DNA of 64,000 bases from Ochotona curzoniae (GCF_017591425.1 NW_024467121.1:17992707-18056706); one strand, 5' to 3'; positions 51,060 through 63,248 are shown, counted from the stretch's first letter. The notes: generated by a model not told the origin, from the sequence alone. Numbers and translations are program-made.

Positions 51060-51446
51060 CAGAGCTCCCCAGCCAGGCGGCCAGCAGGCAGAGCCTGGCA
51101 CCAAATGGCGCACTGGCAGGACCGGGGGCAGCTCACCACGTAAACATGGTGGCTGTCATCTGGGATCCAGGCATGAGACTCCCCGTCCTGAGACCAACCA
51201 GCAACTGGGAGGCTGCTGGAAGTTTAAACTCCCAGGCCCAAGGTCGTTCCCCAATCCCATTCACCGCCCAATGAAGACGGCAGGTGGGTCCCGGACCTGC
51301 CCAGTCACGGAGACCTCCCCCCTCGGTGTACTCTCCCTGAAGGGAGCAGCCCCTGGAGCCCAGGCAGGCCCAGGGACAGCTCATACGTGCACATGGTGGC
51401 TGTTGTCTGGAATCCAGGCATGAGAAGCCCTGACCTGAGACCCATG
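51060..51446 (-). repeat. 248-bp tandem units at the 5' end of composite element copy 1
   Basis: The phrase cagctcaccacgtaaacatgg with its following 50 bases at about 51130 recurs at about 51378 as cagctcatacgtgcacatgg, including atccaggcatgaga and cctgagacc. The spacing is about 248 bp. The second unit is cut by the element end at 51446. The segment is CpG-containing, unlike the surrounding sequence. Short tandem units at the 5' end of a retroelement often carry an internal promoter, as in mouse L1 monomers; that role here is inference. Confidence 0.65.
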
Positions 51447-51905
51447 ATACACAGGCTATTAAGTCACAAGTTGTTTAACATTGTCCTTGGAGCATATTTT
51501 TGTAGCACAGAAATGAGTGAATTCTGCAAAACAGAGTCTTCTTCCCCCATCCCTCACTCCCACAAAGCTGACTGCTATACAGTTATTACCACACACTGAG
51601 GGTGAGGAGCGTGAAGTGTTTAAGATCACACCAGGAATGCTTCCTTGCACTCATCAAGCAGCCGTTTCAGTACGTGTAACACACTAGGTAGGTGCTGAGA
51701 ATTAAAGACTCAAAGATTCAAAACCAAGAAGAACGTGATAAGCAGTGCAAGATCCAGAAATTCAGTTTTGAGGTAACAGCATAGGCTTTGAAAGGGAATC
51801 TGCAGCACACAGTGTATCCTAAGCATAAGATAGAAAAATCTCTCAAACTACAAACTGATAATCACTCCCCTGTCTGAAACCTTAATGGTTTCAAAAAAAC
51901 TTCTT

Positions 51906-52252
51906 TTTTTTAAATAGATTAACAGGGTTTTTGTTTGTTTATTTGTTTTTATTGGAAAGGCAGATACATAGGAGGAGAGACAGAAAAGACGACCCTCTGT
52001 CCATTGATCCATTTCCCAAGTGGACACAACAACTAGAGCTGAGCTGAACTGAAACCAGAAGCCTGGAGGCTCTTCCGGATCTCCCACATGGGTGCAAGGT
52101 CCCAAGGCCCCCGGGCTGTCCTTGACTGCCCTCCCAGACCACAAGCAGGGAGATGGATGGAATAGCGCCACGGGAACCTGATCGGGTGCCCACATGAGAT
52201 CCAGGTGCGTGCAAGGCAAAGACTCCAGCCGCTAGGCTACCTGCTGGGCCCC
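51906..52252 (-). mobile_element. C-SINE
   Basis: tttttattggaaaggcagat and acataggaggagagacag ... ctcttccggatctcccacat with gggtgcaaggtcccaa ... ctaggctacctgctgggccc. Antisense and full length, with an extended A-rich end. Confidence 0.92.
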
Positions 52253-52359
52253 TAGGTGGCTTTCTATATGCAAACTTCCTAAAAACAGTACTCGGCCTCC
52301 AACTATCACTGCAACCCATTTCCCGGAGTTCTAGCCAGGACAACCTCAGCTACAACTGC

Positions 52360-52615
52360 AAACACTGCTTTATTCCAGTCCTGATCGATGCCACTGCCCT
52401 GGTGCATGCCATACCCTCTGCCTACAGCAACTTTGATTTTCTCTATTCAGATTGTTCAAGATCTAGTTTTCATCATCTCCTCAGAGAAGAAGCCTTCCTA
52501 ATTTTCTCAAGTCATTAATTAGCTATTCTACTTTCCTGGTACCTATAACACCTAGTTACATCTGAGTCTATCACATTTATCCCAATGAATTTTAACCACT
52601 CAGAAGTCAATTTCC
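52360..52615 (+). mobile_element. LINE-2 3'-end relic
   Basis: ccctctgcctacagcaactt ... cagagaagaagccttcctaa ... tggtacctataacacctagt and tctatcaca follow the L2 3' coding and UTR order (gaggccttccctgacc ... catagcacttatcacc). Confidence 0.55.
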
Positions 52616-52734
52616 ATGCACTTTGCAGACATCAGAGGTCAGCAATATTTTTCTATAAAAGACTAGCTGGTATATGTTTTTTATTTTGTGGGTCACACAG
52701 CCTCTACTTTAACAATTCATGTCAGTTTGGATAC

Positions 52735-52769
52735 CAGTAGTAGTAGTAGTATATAGTAGTAGTAGTATA
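52735..52769. repeat. (TAG)n repeat
   Basis: Two runs of tag units separated by tata (agtagtagtagtag, tata, gtagtagtagta). Confidence 0.9.
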
Positions 52770-53574
52770 ATGAAATGTGTACTCAAATCTGACAGGCAGA
52801 AGTTGCAGACCAGTACACAGTAGGAGTAGGGGAATCCCAACCCAGGGACATCTGAGAAAGCCTGGAAACATCTGGTCAAGGATGCTGCTACACATCTTAC
52901 AATTCAAAGCTTGCCCCTGCTCACAATAAGTGAATTATGAAGACAAAAGGTCAGTAGTGCCAAGTTGAGACATCCTGTGTGTACCATGTCATTCATGGAC
53001 AATAATCATGTCCTAAATAACATTTGAGTCTTATCTAGAACATATCTTGGCTCAATAGCTGTTATTAAATAAGTTGTTGGGTGTATCGATGGTTTAACAA
53101 TAGAATTTTTTAATCTGCTAGTGGGACAAATTAAACTCCATCTTGCCAGGAAAAATGAAAAACATTAATCCTTTATATACTACTTGATACATAATATAAC
53201 ATTAACAGTACATTGTTAATATAGATAAGTACATAAATTCAGCTACAAGAGTATTTATAACAGTGAAAAATAAGAATCAATCTAAATATACAAATGTTTA
53301 AATAAAGTTTTAGTGAATGCATGCAATGAAATATTATGCCATTAAAAATTATATTCTAGATCAGTTCTCCAAATTCAATGCATATCAAAATCATCCAGAG
53401 ACAATTAAAAAATATTGTTGCATAAGCCCACCTAAAGGGAGTCTAATTTTATTATCTTAAGTTGCAACTTCAGCATAATAAACTTTCAAAGCTCCTCCAA
53501 ATTATTCTAACATTCAACCAAACTTGAGAGCTGCTGTTCTAGAAAAATGACACAAGTAAAGTTAACTACAATTA

Positions 53575-53865
53575 GGGGCTGTCATTGTGGTATAGTGTAT
53601 TAAGCCTCTGCTTGAAACACCAGTATCCCACATTAGTGTATCAGTTCTAGTCCTGACTGTTCCATTTCCAATCCACTTCCTGCTAATGAGCCTGGCAAAG
53701 CAGTGAAAAACGACCTACACACTTGGGTCCTTGCAACCCATGTGGAAGATCAGACGAACTTACCGAATCTTTCATAGCAGTTGTAGCCATGTAGAAAGTG
53801 AACCAGCAAATCAAATATTATCTCTCCCTATCCACTCATTTCTATTCTCCCTCCCTCCTTAGATA
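53575..53865 (+). mobile_element. C-SINE
   Basis: aggggctgtcattgtggtat with agtgtattaagcc head, cagttctagtcctgactgtt and gcctggcaaagcagtgaaaa. The 3' end runs into the MaLR relic. Confidence 0.8.
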
Positions 53866-53869
53866 GAAG

Positions 53870-54035
53870 CTCCCACTATAATGTCATCCACCATTAGGCA
53901 GTTGATCATGAATCAGTAAGTGGCCTGATCATGAACTGCCAGTATCCAAAACTTTGAACTAAACAAACATCTTCTCTATAAATCAGCCTGCCACAGTTAC
54001 TTCATTTAGCAATACAAAACTGACTGATATACATG
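53870..54035 (+). mobile_element. MaLR LTR 3'-end relic
   Basis: aacatcttctctataaatca, then gcctgccacagttacttcat and tagcaatacaaaactgactg with gatata resemble the 3' end of THE1/MST/MLT1-type MaLR LTRs (ataaattacccagtctcag ... gactaatac). It is fragmentary and old. Confidence 0.45.
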
Positions 54036-54229
54036 GCAGCAGCCAAAATCACTAACTTTTGACTAATTCCAAGAACTGCTGACTTGCCTTTCATCCTCAA
54101 CACCTGTAATTTCAGCATTCCCAAATGGAAACATGCAAAATAATCAGGTAAGAGAAAAGAATGAGACAAGAAGACAAATGCAATCACTGTAAATACAATC
54201 AGTATCTATTCAAAACTATTTATACTTTC

Positions 54230-54507
54230 CGTATGGGCACCAGTTCATATCACAGCAGCCCTGCTTCCCACCCAGCTCCCTGCTTGTGGCCTGGGAAAGT
54301 AGTCGAGGACGGCCCGAAGCCTTGGGACTCTGCAACCACATGGGAGAACCGGAAGAAGCTCCTGGTTACTAGCTTCGGATCAGCTCAGTTCTAGCCCTTA
54401 CAGCCACTTAGGGAGTGAACCAATGGATGGAAGATCTTCTGCTCTCTCTCCTCCTTTCTGTTTATCTGACTTTCCAATAAAAATAAACAAATCTTAAAAA
54501 AAAAAAG
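54230..54507 (+). mobile_element. C-SINE, 5'-truncated
   Basis: It begins at gtatgggcaccagttcatat without the tRNA head, then ggcctgggaaagtagtcgag with gacggcccgaagccttggga, and caataaaaataaacaaatct with an A11 tail. The loss of the head would remove the A box. Confidence 0.9.
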
Positions 54508-54797
54508 GAACCACTCTAAAAAAATACGGAAGTGGTTAAATAAGCCATAATCATTACCTTTATGATATATTATAACTATTAATTCAAATTATAGAAACAA
54601 TTACTGGAATATAACTAAGCATAAGTCAACATTAAAAATATGAATACAGAATGCACATAAACTGTAAGTATGAATTACATAAAATTCACACCATCTGTAA
54701 AATATTAGAAAGAAGATCACATGCAAATAAAGCAAATGACTTATTTAACACAGTGAGGTAAGTTTACAGTTATTTTAAAATTAAAAATAAAAATGTT

Positions 54798-55085
54798 GGG
54801 CCCAGCATGGTAGCCTAGTAGCCAAAGTCCCTGCCTTGCAAACACCAGAATTCCAATTCGTATCCCAGTGCCCCGCTTCCCATTCAGCTCCTTGCTTGTG
54901 GCCTGGGACCCTGCACCTACGTAGAAGACCTGGAAAAGTCCCCTGGCTCATGTCTTCGGATCAGCTCAGCTACCGCTGTTCTGGCCACTTGAGGAGTGCA
55001 TCAATGGATGGAAGATCTTCCTCTCTGTCTCTCCTCTTCTCTGTATATCTGACTTTCCAATAAAAAAAATTAAAATAAATCTTTA
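54798..55085 (+). mobile_element. C-SINE with TSD and an internal deletion
   Basis: gggcccagcatggtagccta head and caataaaaaaaattaaaata tail, flanked by aaaaatgtt (54789-54797 and 55086-55094). About 33 bases between the two near-identical phrases cctggga and cttggga are missing, leaving ggcctgggaccctgcacc. Confidence 0.92.
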
Positions 55086-56912
55086 AAAAATGTTTATGAG
55101 GACAAAAAAATAGATTATTTCAAACAATATTAGAAAAAATATAACATGCAGGCAAAAACAGTGTTTATTGCAACACAAATTTACCAACTTAATTTCCTCC
55201 AAACCATGAACTTCCATATCCTGAATTTGACCCTGATTTTCATATTCCCCATTTCTCAGGCCTCACGTGTGCTGCCCCCTCCAGTCAGAATGCTGCCCTC
55301 TTTTCCCTGGCAGTTTCAGGTGAAGCACAATCTCCTCAAGCAGGACTTTCCACCGTCCCTTAAGACAGATTTCCCTGCTCCCACAGACTGCTGAATTCCC
55401 TCTCCTCTATTAACAAAACAATGTTATCCCTTTAAAATGTCTTCCCTCCAACTATATGGCCTATGAGGCATCAAAGATTTAAACAGCACGACTTTAAATA
55501 TGCTTAAAATTAGCTTATGCTATTATGTGTCTCAAAGTTATTTAACTTTGAACTTCCCATCCTTTGCGATGTTTGATTTCACTTTATTTCACCACACAAA
55601 ATGATTATTAAACCACAGACACTAAGTATCTTGACATTTTGCATTAAAATCTAATATGACCCATAAATCTCTAAATCTTGAGAATCAGAATTTTGAGATA
55701 GTCATTTCATCTATTTTTGGCTGAAGAATATTAATCAGGACAAAGAGGCATCAGGTGATGAGAACAGCTAATCTTTAGGGAAACAATCTTGACACTGATA
55801 CGAACAGCCATAGCTATTTTATCAGTTAAAAAAAACTTCACTCAATGCTTCTATACTTTGTATCTTTATGCAATTTGCTCATTTGCATATTGAGATTGTG
55901 TTAACATAACTCAAGGTAAGGGGTTCTACTAAAAGGAATCTTTCTTAATAAACCATTGTCCCCTTACAACGCCATCTCATATTTCCTTAGTAATAAAAGC
56001 AAAACAAAAACTAGCAAAGCAGGGCAATAAACTTTATTCTTATGTAAGATATTTACATTCTATTTCAATTAAATAACAAATTTTCCTGCTACACAGCAAA
56101 AACGGCAAGAAATCTAGAGATCATCAAGCAATCTTCCTTTCTCTTCAAGAGAGGCTTTCCCCAAACCAGTCACACGTTAGGTCAGACCAAACATGTTAGT
56201 TCTCCTAACAAAGGGGAATTCTCAGTCCCTTTTCAGGTTATTCTATTAAGAACTGGTATAGAGTCCTCAAAAACATGAATGGCATAAAAAATGATCTGCA
56301 GAGCTATTCCAGATTAGAGGGGACTAAAGAGATGTGAAAATAAATAAATGAATAGCACTCAGCTGGACCCTGTACTAAAGGAGAAAGATGCCATAAAAGC
56401 AACTGTCAACAATAAAATATTGGCCATCAATTAAGCAAATATAATTACACATGATCACTTTACTGTGGCTATGCAAGAGAATGCCTTTGGCTTTCCAGAC
56501 CTATAAGCTAAGGTACAAATAAATGGGTGAGGGAGAATCATAGATGCAACCAAATCTCAAATGGCTCAACAATGCACAAAAAATACATTTTTCAGAAACA
56601 AAATTGAAAAATAGATAACTGATTCTGCCAAAAAAAAAAAAAACCCTGGACTGGTTAATAATGAGGGAGATGCCAAGATTTCACCTACTTGGGAAAGACA
56701 CATACTAATGAAAGACAAAAAAAAAAAACTGAAAAATCATGTGGATCTAAGTTTTGCCAGTTTCTATTAGAAACAAACTCATGACTGAAGTAGAAAAGCA
56801 CATTTTTAGTTAAAATCTTTGATGGCAAACAACTACGACGTCATATTTTAGTTATTAGAGACTGACAGCTAACTTTGCAATACCAAGTGAACATTTTTAG
56901 GTAACTTTTTAT

Positions 56913-59900
56913 TTTCTTTCTTATTTTGATGATCTTTACCTAGTTTATTAGGGCTCAAAGGGTCAAGGGCTACAAGAAAGTGGGTAAGACCATTGTTTCC
57001 ACATTCTCTTTTTTCCTTCCTGTATCTGGGGTAAGGGAGAGATAAAGCGAGAAGCCACACCCACCCTCCCAACCATTCCAGGGACCCCAATGTGGGGCAT
57101 GATCTGAGGGCACTGCTCAAGTGGTTTCAATAGTTCAACAGTTCTGAATTTCTGCCCATCTCAGCACTCCAAGCACAATGCAATCTCTCCAGAATCCACT
57201 GGCTGACAGTTTAACTTAGCCTCTCCACTTGGCCAGATCTTCATTGCCAACACTTGGCTGGGGTAGTTGATCAATTTGTTTTGCCCTCTATTCTGGCACC
57301 AGGTATCCTCTGCAGGCTCCAATGTACTGCCATATCCTCCATGTGCACCTGGATATGTGGTCCACTGCTCTGTCTGAGCCACTGAGGAGGCTCAGCTTTG
57401 ACACATGCACTCCCTAGTCAGACCATGGAACCTGCAATTCTCTCCATGGTTGGGATTCTGAGTCCAGCAGTTCAATTGGGGGGATCCCCAAAGAAATTTT
57501 GTCAGTTGTGATCCCAGACCAGATTTTGTGTGTGCTTGCCAGTACATGGTCTGACACAAACCGTCGCCCCAATCAGCCTATGCATATGCTGATGGTTGCA
57601 ACTGCTGGGTCAGTTCTTTCCAGCCCTGTCTTCCACACGCATCAATGGGTGTTGCAGTCTTGCCCTATTCTGCCCAGCACACACTCAGCCCTCACACAAA
57701 CCAATAGGAGCTGCAGCCTAGTCAGAGCAACCCACAATAACCCCCACCAGGCCCATCCCCTGCCCTTTGTTTCCAAGCTTGCCAATATGTCCAGCAGACT
57801 TGTCCAGTCTGTCCCATATCCCATTCAGCTCTCACGCATGTCAGTGGTCACTGAACCCTAGTTCAACTAAACCATCCCACTATCCAGTCCACACATGTGC
57901 TGGAGGATGCCATTCTGTCTGGCTAGGCCTGCCCCAGTCCTGGTTCTCATGCTCACCAAATGGAGTGGCAGCCCAGCAAGGAGGTACCCACTGTTTCCCT
58001 ACTGGACCCATTCCCATTCCTGGATCATGCACCCTCCAGGTGGTTCTACAATTTGGCCTGACAGAATTACCTCCCAATGCCAACATTTACCAGCTGATGC
58101 TGCGGCAGAGCCCAACCAACCCACACCCACTCTGACTTATGCTTGCACCAATAGGAACAGTCAACCCAGCCTGGCTTTTCCCTGATCTGGCTCACATGAG
58201 GCCCACAGGTGTTGTAGCTCTACCTGGTCTGGTCTGCCCCCATGCCAACTCACGCTCTCCAGTGGGAGTGGTAATCCAGCAGGGGAGCCCCATGCAGCCC
58301 TACTACTGGTTTCTCCCTACCCCGCTGGGTCTCATGTGTGCTAGCTGGGTGCCGTGGCTCAGTCTGGCATGGCCTCCTCACCTCGGCTTTTGCCAGTAGG
58401 TGCTGCAACTTGGCCTGCGTCGGCCCACCCCCAATTTCAGCTCAGGTTGGTGGGGGCTACAGCCTTGCCCAACCCAGCCAGCACCCAGTGCCAGCCTTCA
58501 TGTGTACTGACATGTGTTGCGACCAAACCTGGCCCGACCTACACTCCATTCTGGTGCTCAGATTCACCAGTAGATGATGTGAACTGGCCCTACCTGGATC
58601 GCTCCCAACCTGAATCAAATGTATGCTGCTAGGTACCGTTCCCTGGCCTGGTCTGGGCTGCTCCCTATCATGGTTCTTGTGCTCACCTGTAGGCACTGTG
58701 TCCTGACAGAAGAGTTTCCCAAGCTCCTCCATCAGACCCTCTCCCAACGCCAGATCTCGCACACACCAGTGGATCCATGGGCCAGCCCTACTCAGTCCAC
58801 CTCCTGTTGTAACAGGAACAATGGCCTTTCTTGACTAGCCTTCAACCCATTCCAGTTATTACTGTTGGGTGTTACAGCGCAGCCTAGCCTAGTCCACATG
58901 CAGACATAGCTCACATCTGGATCAGCAGGGGCAAAACCCTAGCCTAGCCCATCCTACACCTACCCTGGTTCTCACGAGCACCAGTGGGTGCTGGAATCTA
59001 GCCCAGTCCAGCGCACTCAGCCCCAGTCCACACTCGTCCCAAGGGAAACTGCAGCCATATGCAGCCATATCCAGACGAGCATGTGGCTCCCATTCCAGCC
59101 CCTGCACTTACCAGTGGGAACCACAACCCAGCCAGGGCATCCCCTTAGCTCCCCATCCAGGTCTGTTCCCAGCTATTGATCTTGCACGTGCCAGTGGTTG
59201 CAATGACCCAGCTTGGCATAGTCCCTCACCTGTCATGACCTTTGCCTTTGCTGTAGCCTGGTCTGACCTGGCCTGCTCCTTGTCCCGCCCCCTGTCCCAC
59301 CACTTGCTAGCAGGTGCTGGAACCTGGCCCTGCTCCATCTGCTCCCATTCCTGGCTCATGCAAGCTGATAGGTGTGACAGCCTAGACTAGCATGACCTGT
59401 GCTCCAGTCTGGTTTCTGCTCTGCCAGAGAGCTAAGGTTTGTTTGGCCATGCCCAATCCATCCCCTCCAAAACCAACCCACACATTAACCAACAGCTGGA
59501 GCTACCCTGCCCAGCCTGTACAACACCCAGGCCTGGACCACATGCTTACCAGTAGAAGCTATGACCCATAGGGGCGTTTCCTAAAATCCCCCTCTCGGCC
59601 CACTCCCAGACCCAGATCTCACATGCGCCAGCAGGTGCTAGGCCCTTTCCCAGCACGGCCTGCCCCTCTGTCTCGGCCTTTGTATGACCCGCAAGATGTT
59701 GTAGCCCAGCCCGCTCCACACCCTGTTTTCAGATGCACATGCAGGTGCTGCAGCTTAGACCTGCCTAGCCTATTCTCAGCCCCAGTATCGATGAGTGTTG
59801 GCAGGTTCCATGTTCACACCTAGTTCAGCCCATCACCACCCAACTCTTGAGCTAACCAGTGGGACTTGTATTTCTACAGGGTTGGGCCCACTTGTCCCCT

Positions 59901-60059
59901 GCAGAATCTACCCCCAGATCTGGTTTCCTTGCGTGCTGTTTAGTGTCATGACCCTGCTTAATGTGACCCGTTCCCTATTCCGACAGTCAGGTACTGGGAT
60001 CTAGCCCTGCCAGACAGGACCCCAGCCACAGCTTTCGTGTGGGTTTTTATTTTTTGTGT
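56913..60059 (-). mobile_element. unclassified GC-rich composite retroelement, copy 2
   Basis: This is homologous to copy 1 through the 3' region and the tandem-repeat body. Shared blocks include aacccccaccaggccc, ccaatcagc, gccagctgatgctg and actcttgag.taaccagtgg, in the same order and on the same strand. It lacks the 5' 248-bp units, with homology ending near 60040, so it is 5'-truncated or differently initiated. Its 3' end runs about 60 bases beyond that of copy 1 and contains aataaa on the minus strand (ccctaataaactagg). A possible target-site duplication is gtaacttttt at 56901-56910 against gtaactttta at 60060-60069, which is weak because both are T-rich. The boundaries are approximate. 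Confidence 0.65.
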
Positions 60060-60862
60060 GTAACTTTTATTATTTTTTTTTAATTTTTCCTAAGTGCAGA
60101 TACTTTTGCTAAGAGATTATTTGAGAAGCAGGTTGTTTGGGTGCTCAGAAAGTAGGATAGGGTTTTTCTCCCATCCTGTGTTAAGTTCCCCATATACACG
60201 TACATATTATACTAAAGGACATAGTGATATGAAGGTCCCATAAATGGTCGTTGGCTGATTTTTTTTTAAGTTACAATGGCTCTATGGTCTCACGCATGGC
60301 ATGGCCACCTGAATAAGACCACACACAACATTCAAGACAACGAAGACTCGCAGTTCCTTGCCCACAGGAGTGACTCTTACAGCAATGAAGATTTCCCCTA
60401 AGCAGTAATGAAATCATCTCTTAAGTATCTTGCAGGTTACTTCTACCACCAGAAACATTTTTGTGATGAAGCATGCCAGTTAAGTACAGCTCAGAAGTCT
60501 TATCAGCCTGAATCATTCACTCAGCATGTAAACTTGTGATAGTTAAAACTGCAAATTCATGCAGGCTCAAAAAATAAATACAAACTTTGTTGTAACACAA
60601 CTGCCACAAATAAACTAACTTTATAATTCTCTACAAACACTGTAATACCTATTTCCTCCCACCTTAATTTGAAACAGTTCAATTATGCCTATGTATCACT
60701 CACAGTATCATAAAGCTTTTAACTAAGGAAAATACATCAATAATTTTAAATTTACGTAAAAAATGTAATACACATATATATGTTTTCTTTCACAAATCTT
60801 CTGTTACAACCAAGCAAATATATTAGACCTTACCTAACAACATCTATTAGAACACAATGTTT

Positions 60863-61113
60863 TGGAGTAGATGTTGTGGCAAAATGGATCAAGCCACTGC
60901 TTAAGACAGACCATTCTATATTGGAGTGTCACACAGTTGAACCCAGCTCTCTGCTTCTGCACCTGGGAAGGCAGCAGAGGCAGGCCACGTACCTGGACCT
61001 CTGTGGGAGAGAGATGGAGTTCCTGACTCTTGTTTCAACCTTGCCCAGCCTTGGCTTTTGAAGCCATTTAGAGAGGAACCAGCAAATGAAAGTGTGTTCA
61101 CATTCCTTGCGCT

Positions 61114-61153
<40 letters not shown>

Positions 61154-61200
61154 CTCGCTCTCTCTTTGCCTTCCAAATAAATAAATGAATCCTAGGGGAA
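60863..61200 (+). mobile_element. C-SINE, older subfamily, with (CT)n
   Basis: ggagtagatgttgtggcaaa with atggatcaagccac head, gcacctgggaaggcagcaga body, a long ct tract (61111-61166) and ccaaataaataaatgaatcc tail. Confidence 0.82.
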
Positions 61201-61649
61201 AAAAAGTAATGTACTTATGTTGACAGTTTGAAGTAGGTAACAGACTGGAGTAAAGAACTGGAAAGATGTTTTTCACTCTATCCTAATTCTTTCTGACAGT
61301 TCTAAGCAGAAAAGAGAATTCCTTTCAGTCACCTTGCCTACTTCCAAAAAAGAAAAACATGTAATCAAAAATGTAGGTCAATTTTGATGAACACTTGGGA
61401 AAATGTTCATATTAGTCTCACATTTCTGGGAAAAAATTCTTAACAAAAAACTCACATCCGTACCAGAAAATGTCTATTTGTACTTGGTGCCAAAAACACA
61501 TAGCTGTACAGACATTATTTTTTAAATTTTTATTAACCATGTGTAATTTATTTCAGATCATATGAGATCACTTCTCATATATTCAGATCACAGATCACTT
61601 GCCAAACTGTATTTCCCACTAAATCTTCTAGTAAGTGAAAACTACGAGA

Positions 61650-61650
<1 letters not shown>

Positions 61651-61686
<36 letters not shown>
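61651..61686. repeat. (CA)n microsatellite
   Basis: Eighteen ca units without interruption. Confidence 0.97.
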
Positions 61687-61688
<2 letters not shown>

Positions 61689-62837
61689 TTGTCATTTAAA
61701 AATTCAGTTTTAAAGAAGTTAATGTAGAAGTGCTCTTTTTTCCCCAGTCACTACATCAGTTCTAACAGAAGAGATCCAACAACAGGACTGTAAAACTCAA
61801 ACTCCATCTTTTGAAACTAATAGAAAAAGATTAAGAAATTTTAAAAGAACTAATTGGTCATAACAAGGGTTTTCAAAAAGTTCCTGAAAAAATAAACATG
61901 TTTTATTTCCCATTATTCCATAAACTCATACATTCCCTTCTTAACTCCAATTCCCAGGAGAATGAAATGGAGATCCAAAGTGCAGTGACTCCAACACGAC
62001 TGCCAGACACCATGAGGTTTCCTCCGGGGCTTTCCCAATAGCTGAGTATTTCTTTGCTCTCACTAAGATAGACTCACCAAACTAGGAGTAGTGCAGCCAG
62101 CCCTCCTGAGCCCTTACAGATAACCTCTGAGGTCATTACTTTGCCTGCAGCCAACATTCTGATGTTCTGTCTTGTCTCAGCGGGTTTCTTGTTGTAACTA
62201 CCACCTGACTGACTGGAGCCAACTCTACCTCATCAAAATTACCCAAATGGAAACCAGGACATCATGACCACCTGTACCTCTCAATCCCAAACTCCTCAGG
62301 GAGCCCAAGCACAAACAGAGAGTTACCCAGCTCCTTTATTCTTTTGTGACACATATCCACTTGATTCCAACACCACACTGTCAACAACTAGCAGACTGTA
62401 CCTAGGTGAGTGAGCCCAGTTGTGGGAATCTAACAACAATTCCTCCAACTAGTATTGGGAGACGGGTGGGGGAGGGGAGGCTATATAACAAGAACAAGCA
62501 GGGAGAACATGGGACTGTAATGGGAACAATGATACTTCAGAAAGCAGTCAGGACATAAATTTCAACTCCAAGCAACAAAGAAGATCCCAAAATCACATGT
62601 GTGTTTTCTTAACTTCCACTTAATAGGAATACACTCTCATCTGAGGCAATAGATGAATACTTACAAGGCAAAGTTGGAATAACATTCCCAAGGATTTAGT
62701 AACAAATTATGGTGCTAAAAACAGACTTCTTTTTCTAACATTATCTAGTCTAGTCCTCCCACTTACAAATGAGTCAAGTTAAAGTAAAGCCACTCACCAC
62801 ATCAAACCTGGCTAGTTGGTAGTAAAATAAGTATTCT

Positions 62838-63116
62838 GGGGCTGGTGCTGTGGCACAGCAAGCTAATCCACCAGTGGCACCAAGTGGACACCAGTTCAAT
62901 TGCCAACAGCTATTCTTCTTCCCATCCACCTCCCTGATAATGTGCCTGGGAAAGTAGCGAAGGATGGCCCAAGTGCTTGGGCTTCTGCATCCACATGGGA
63001 AACCCTAAAAAGCTTCTGGCTCTGAGCCTCAGACCTGCCCAGCTCTAGCCACTGTGGCCAGTCTATTCCTCCCTCTCACTATAATTCTGACTTTCAAATA
63101 AACACATTAAAAAAAA
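62838..63116 (+). mobile_element. C-SINE
   Basis: ggggctggtgctgtggcaca with gcaagctaatccacc head (rabbit-like), gtgcctgggaaagtagcgaa body and ttcaaataaacacatta tail. The ttgggaagtgaaccag segment is deleted. Confidence 0.88.
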
Positions 63117-63248
63117 ACAGAAAAAGAAAACAATATTCCATCCCAGTATCTGGGACTCAGGTAACTTGAAGAGTATTGCCACTAGCAAACTTACAGAATA
63201 GAACTGCAAAGAATTTCCTTAAGAATAGGGAATCTTGGGCTAGCGGCA

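Larger units (their letters stand above)
48305..51446 (-). mobile_element. unclassified GC-rich composite retroelement, copy 1 (with target-site duplication)
   Basis: A 3.1-kb block far more GC-rich than its surroundings. On the minus strand it runs, 5' to 3', as follows. First come about 1.5 units of a 248-bp tandem repeat (about 51446-51060), then a linker (about 51060-50915), a body of imperfect 55-80-bp repeats (about 50915-48760), a non-repetitive 3' region (48760-48333) and a (CAAA)n tail (48332-48305). It is flanked by a 14-bp duplication, atacacaggttatt at 48291-48304 and atacacaggctatt at 51447-51460 (13/14 identical). A tail plus a target-site duplication indicates insertion by L1-type target-primed reverse transcription. 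The plus-strand target reads tatt/aa, which resembles an L1 endonuclease site. There is no reverse transcriptase. The layout recalls SVA-like composites, but the family is not one I can name. Confidence 0.75.

Noticed and set aside
48800..51440. CpG island promoter of USP6NL
   Set aside because: The GC-rich block is bounded by a target-site duplication and has a related copy at 56.9-60.1 kb, so it is a mobile element. The canonical promoter should lie beyond the window.
56901..60071. Firm target-site duplication for composite copy 2 (gtaactttt on both sides)
   Set aside because: Both sides are T-rich and differ in run length, so the match is only weak support. It was not listed as a separate repeat feature.
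60916..61276. Arg/Glu/Ser-rich frames of 86 and 115 codons
   Set aside because: They are translations of the (CT)n tract within a C-SINE on the opposite strand.
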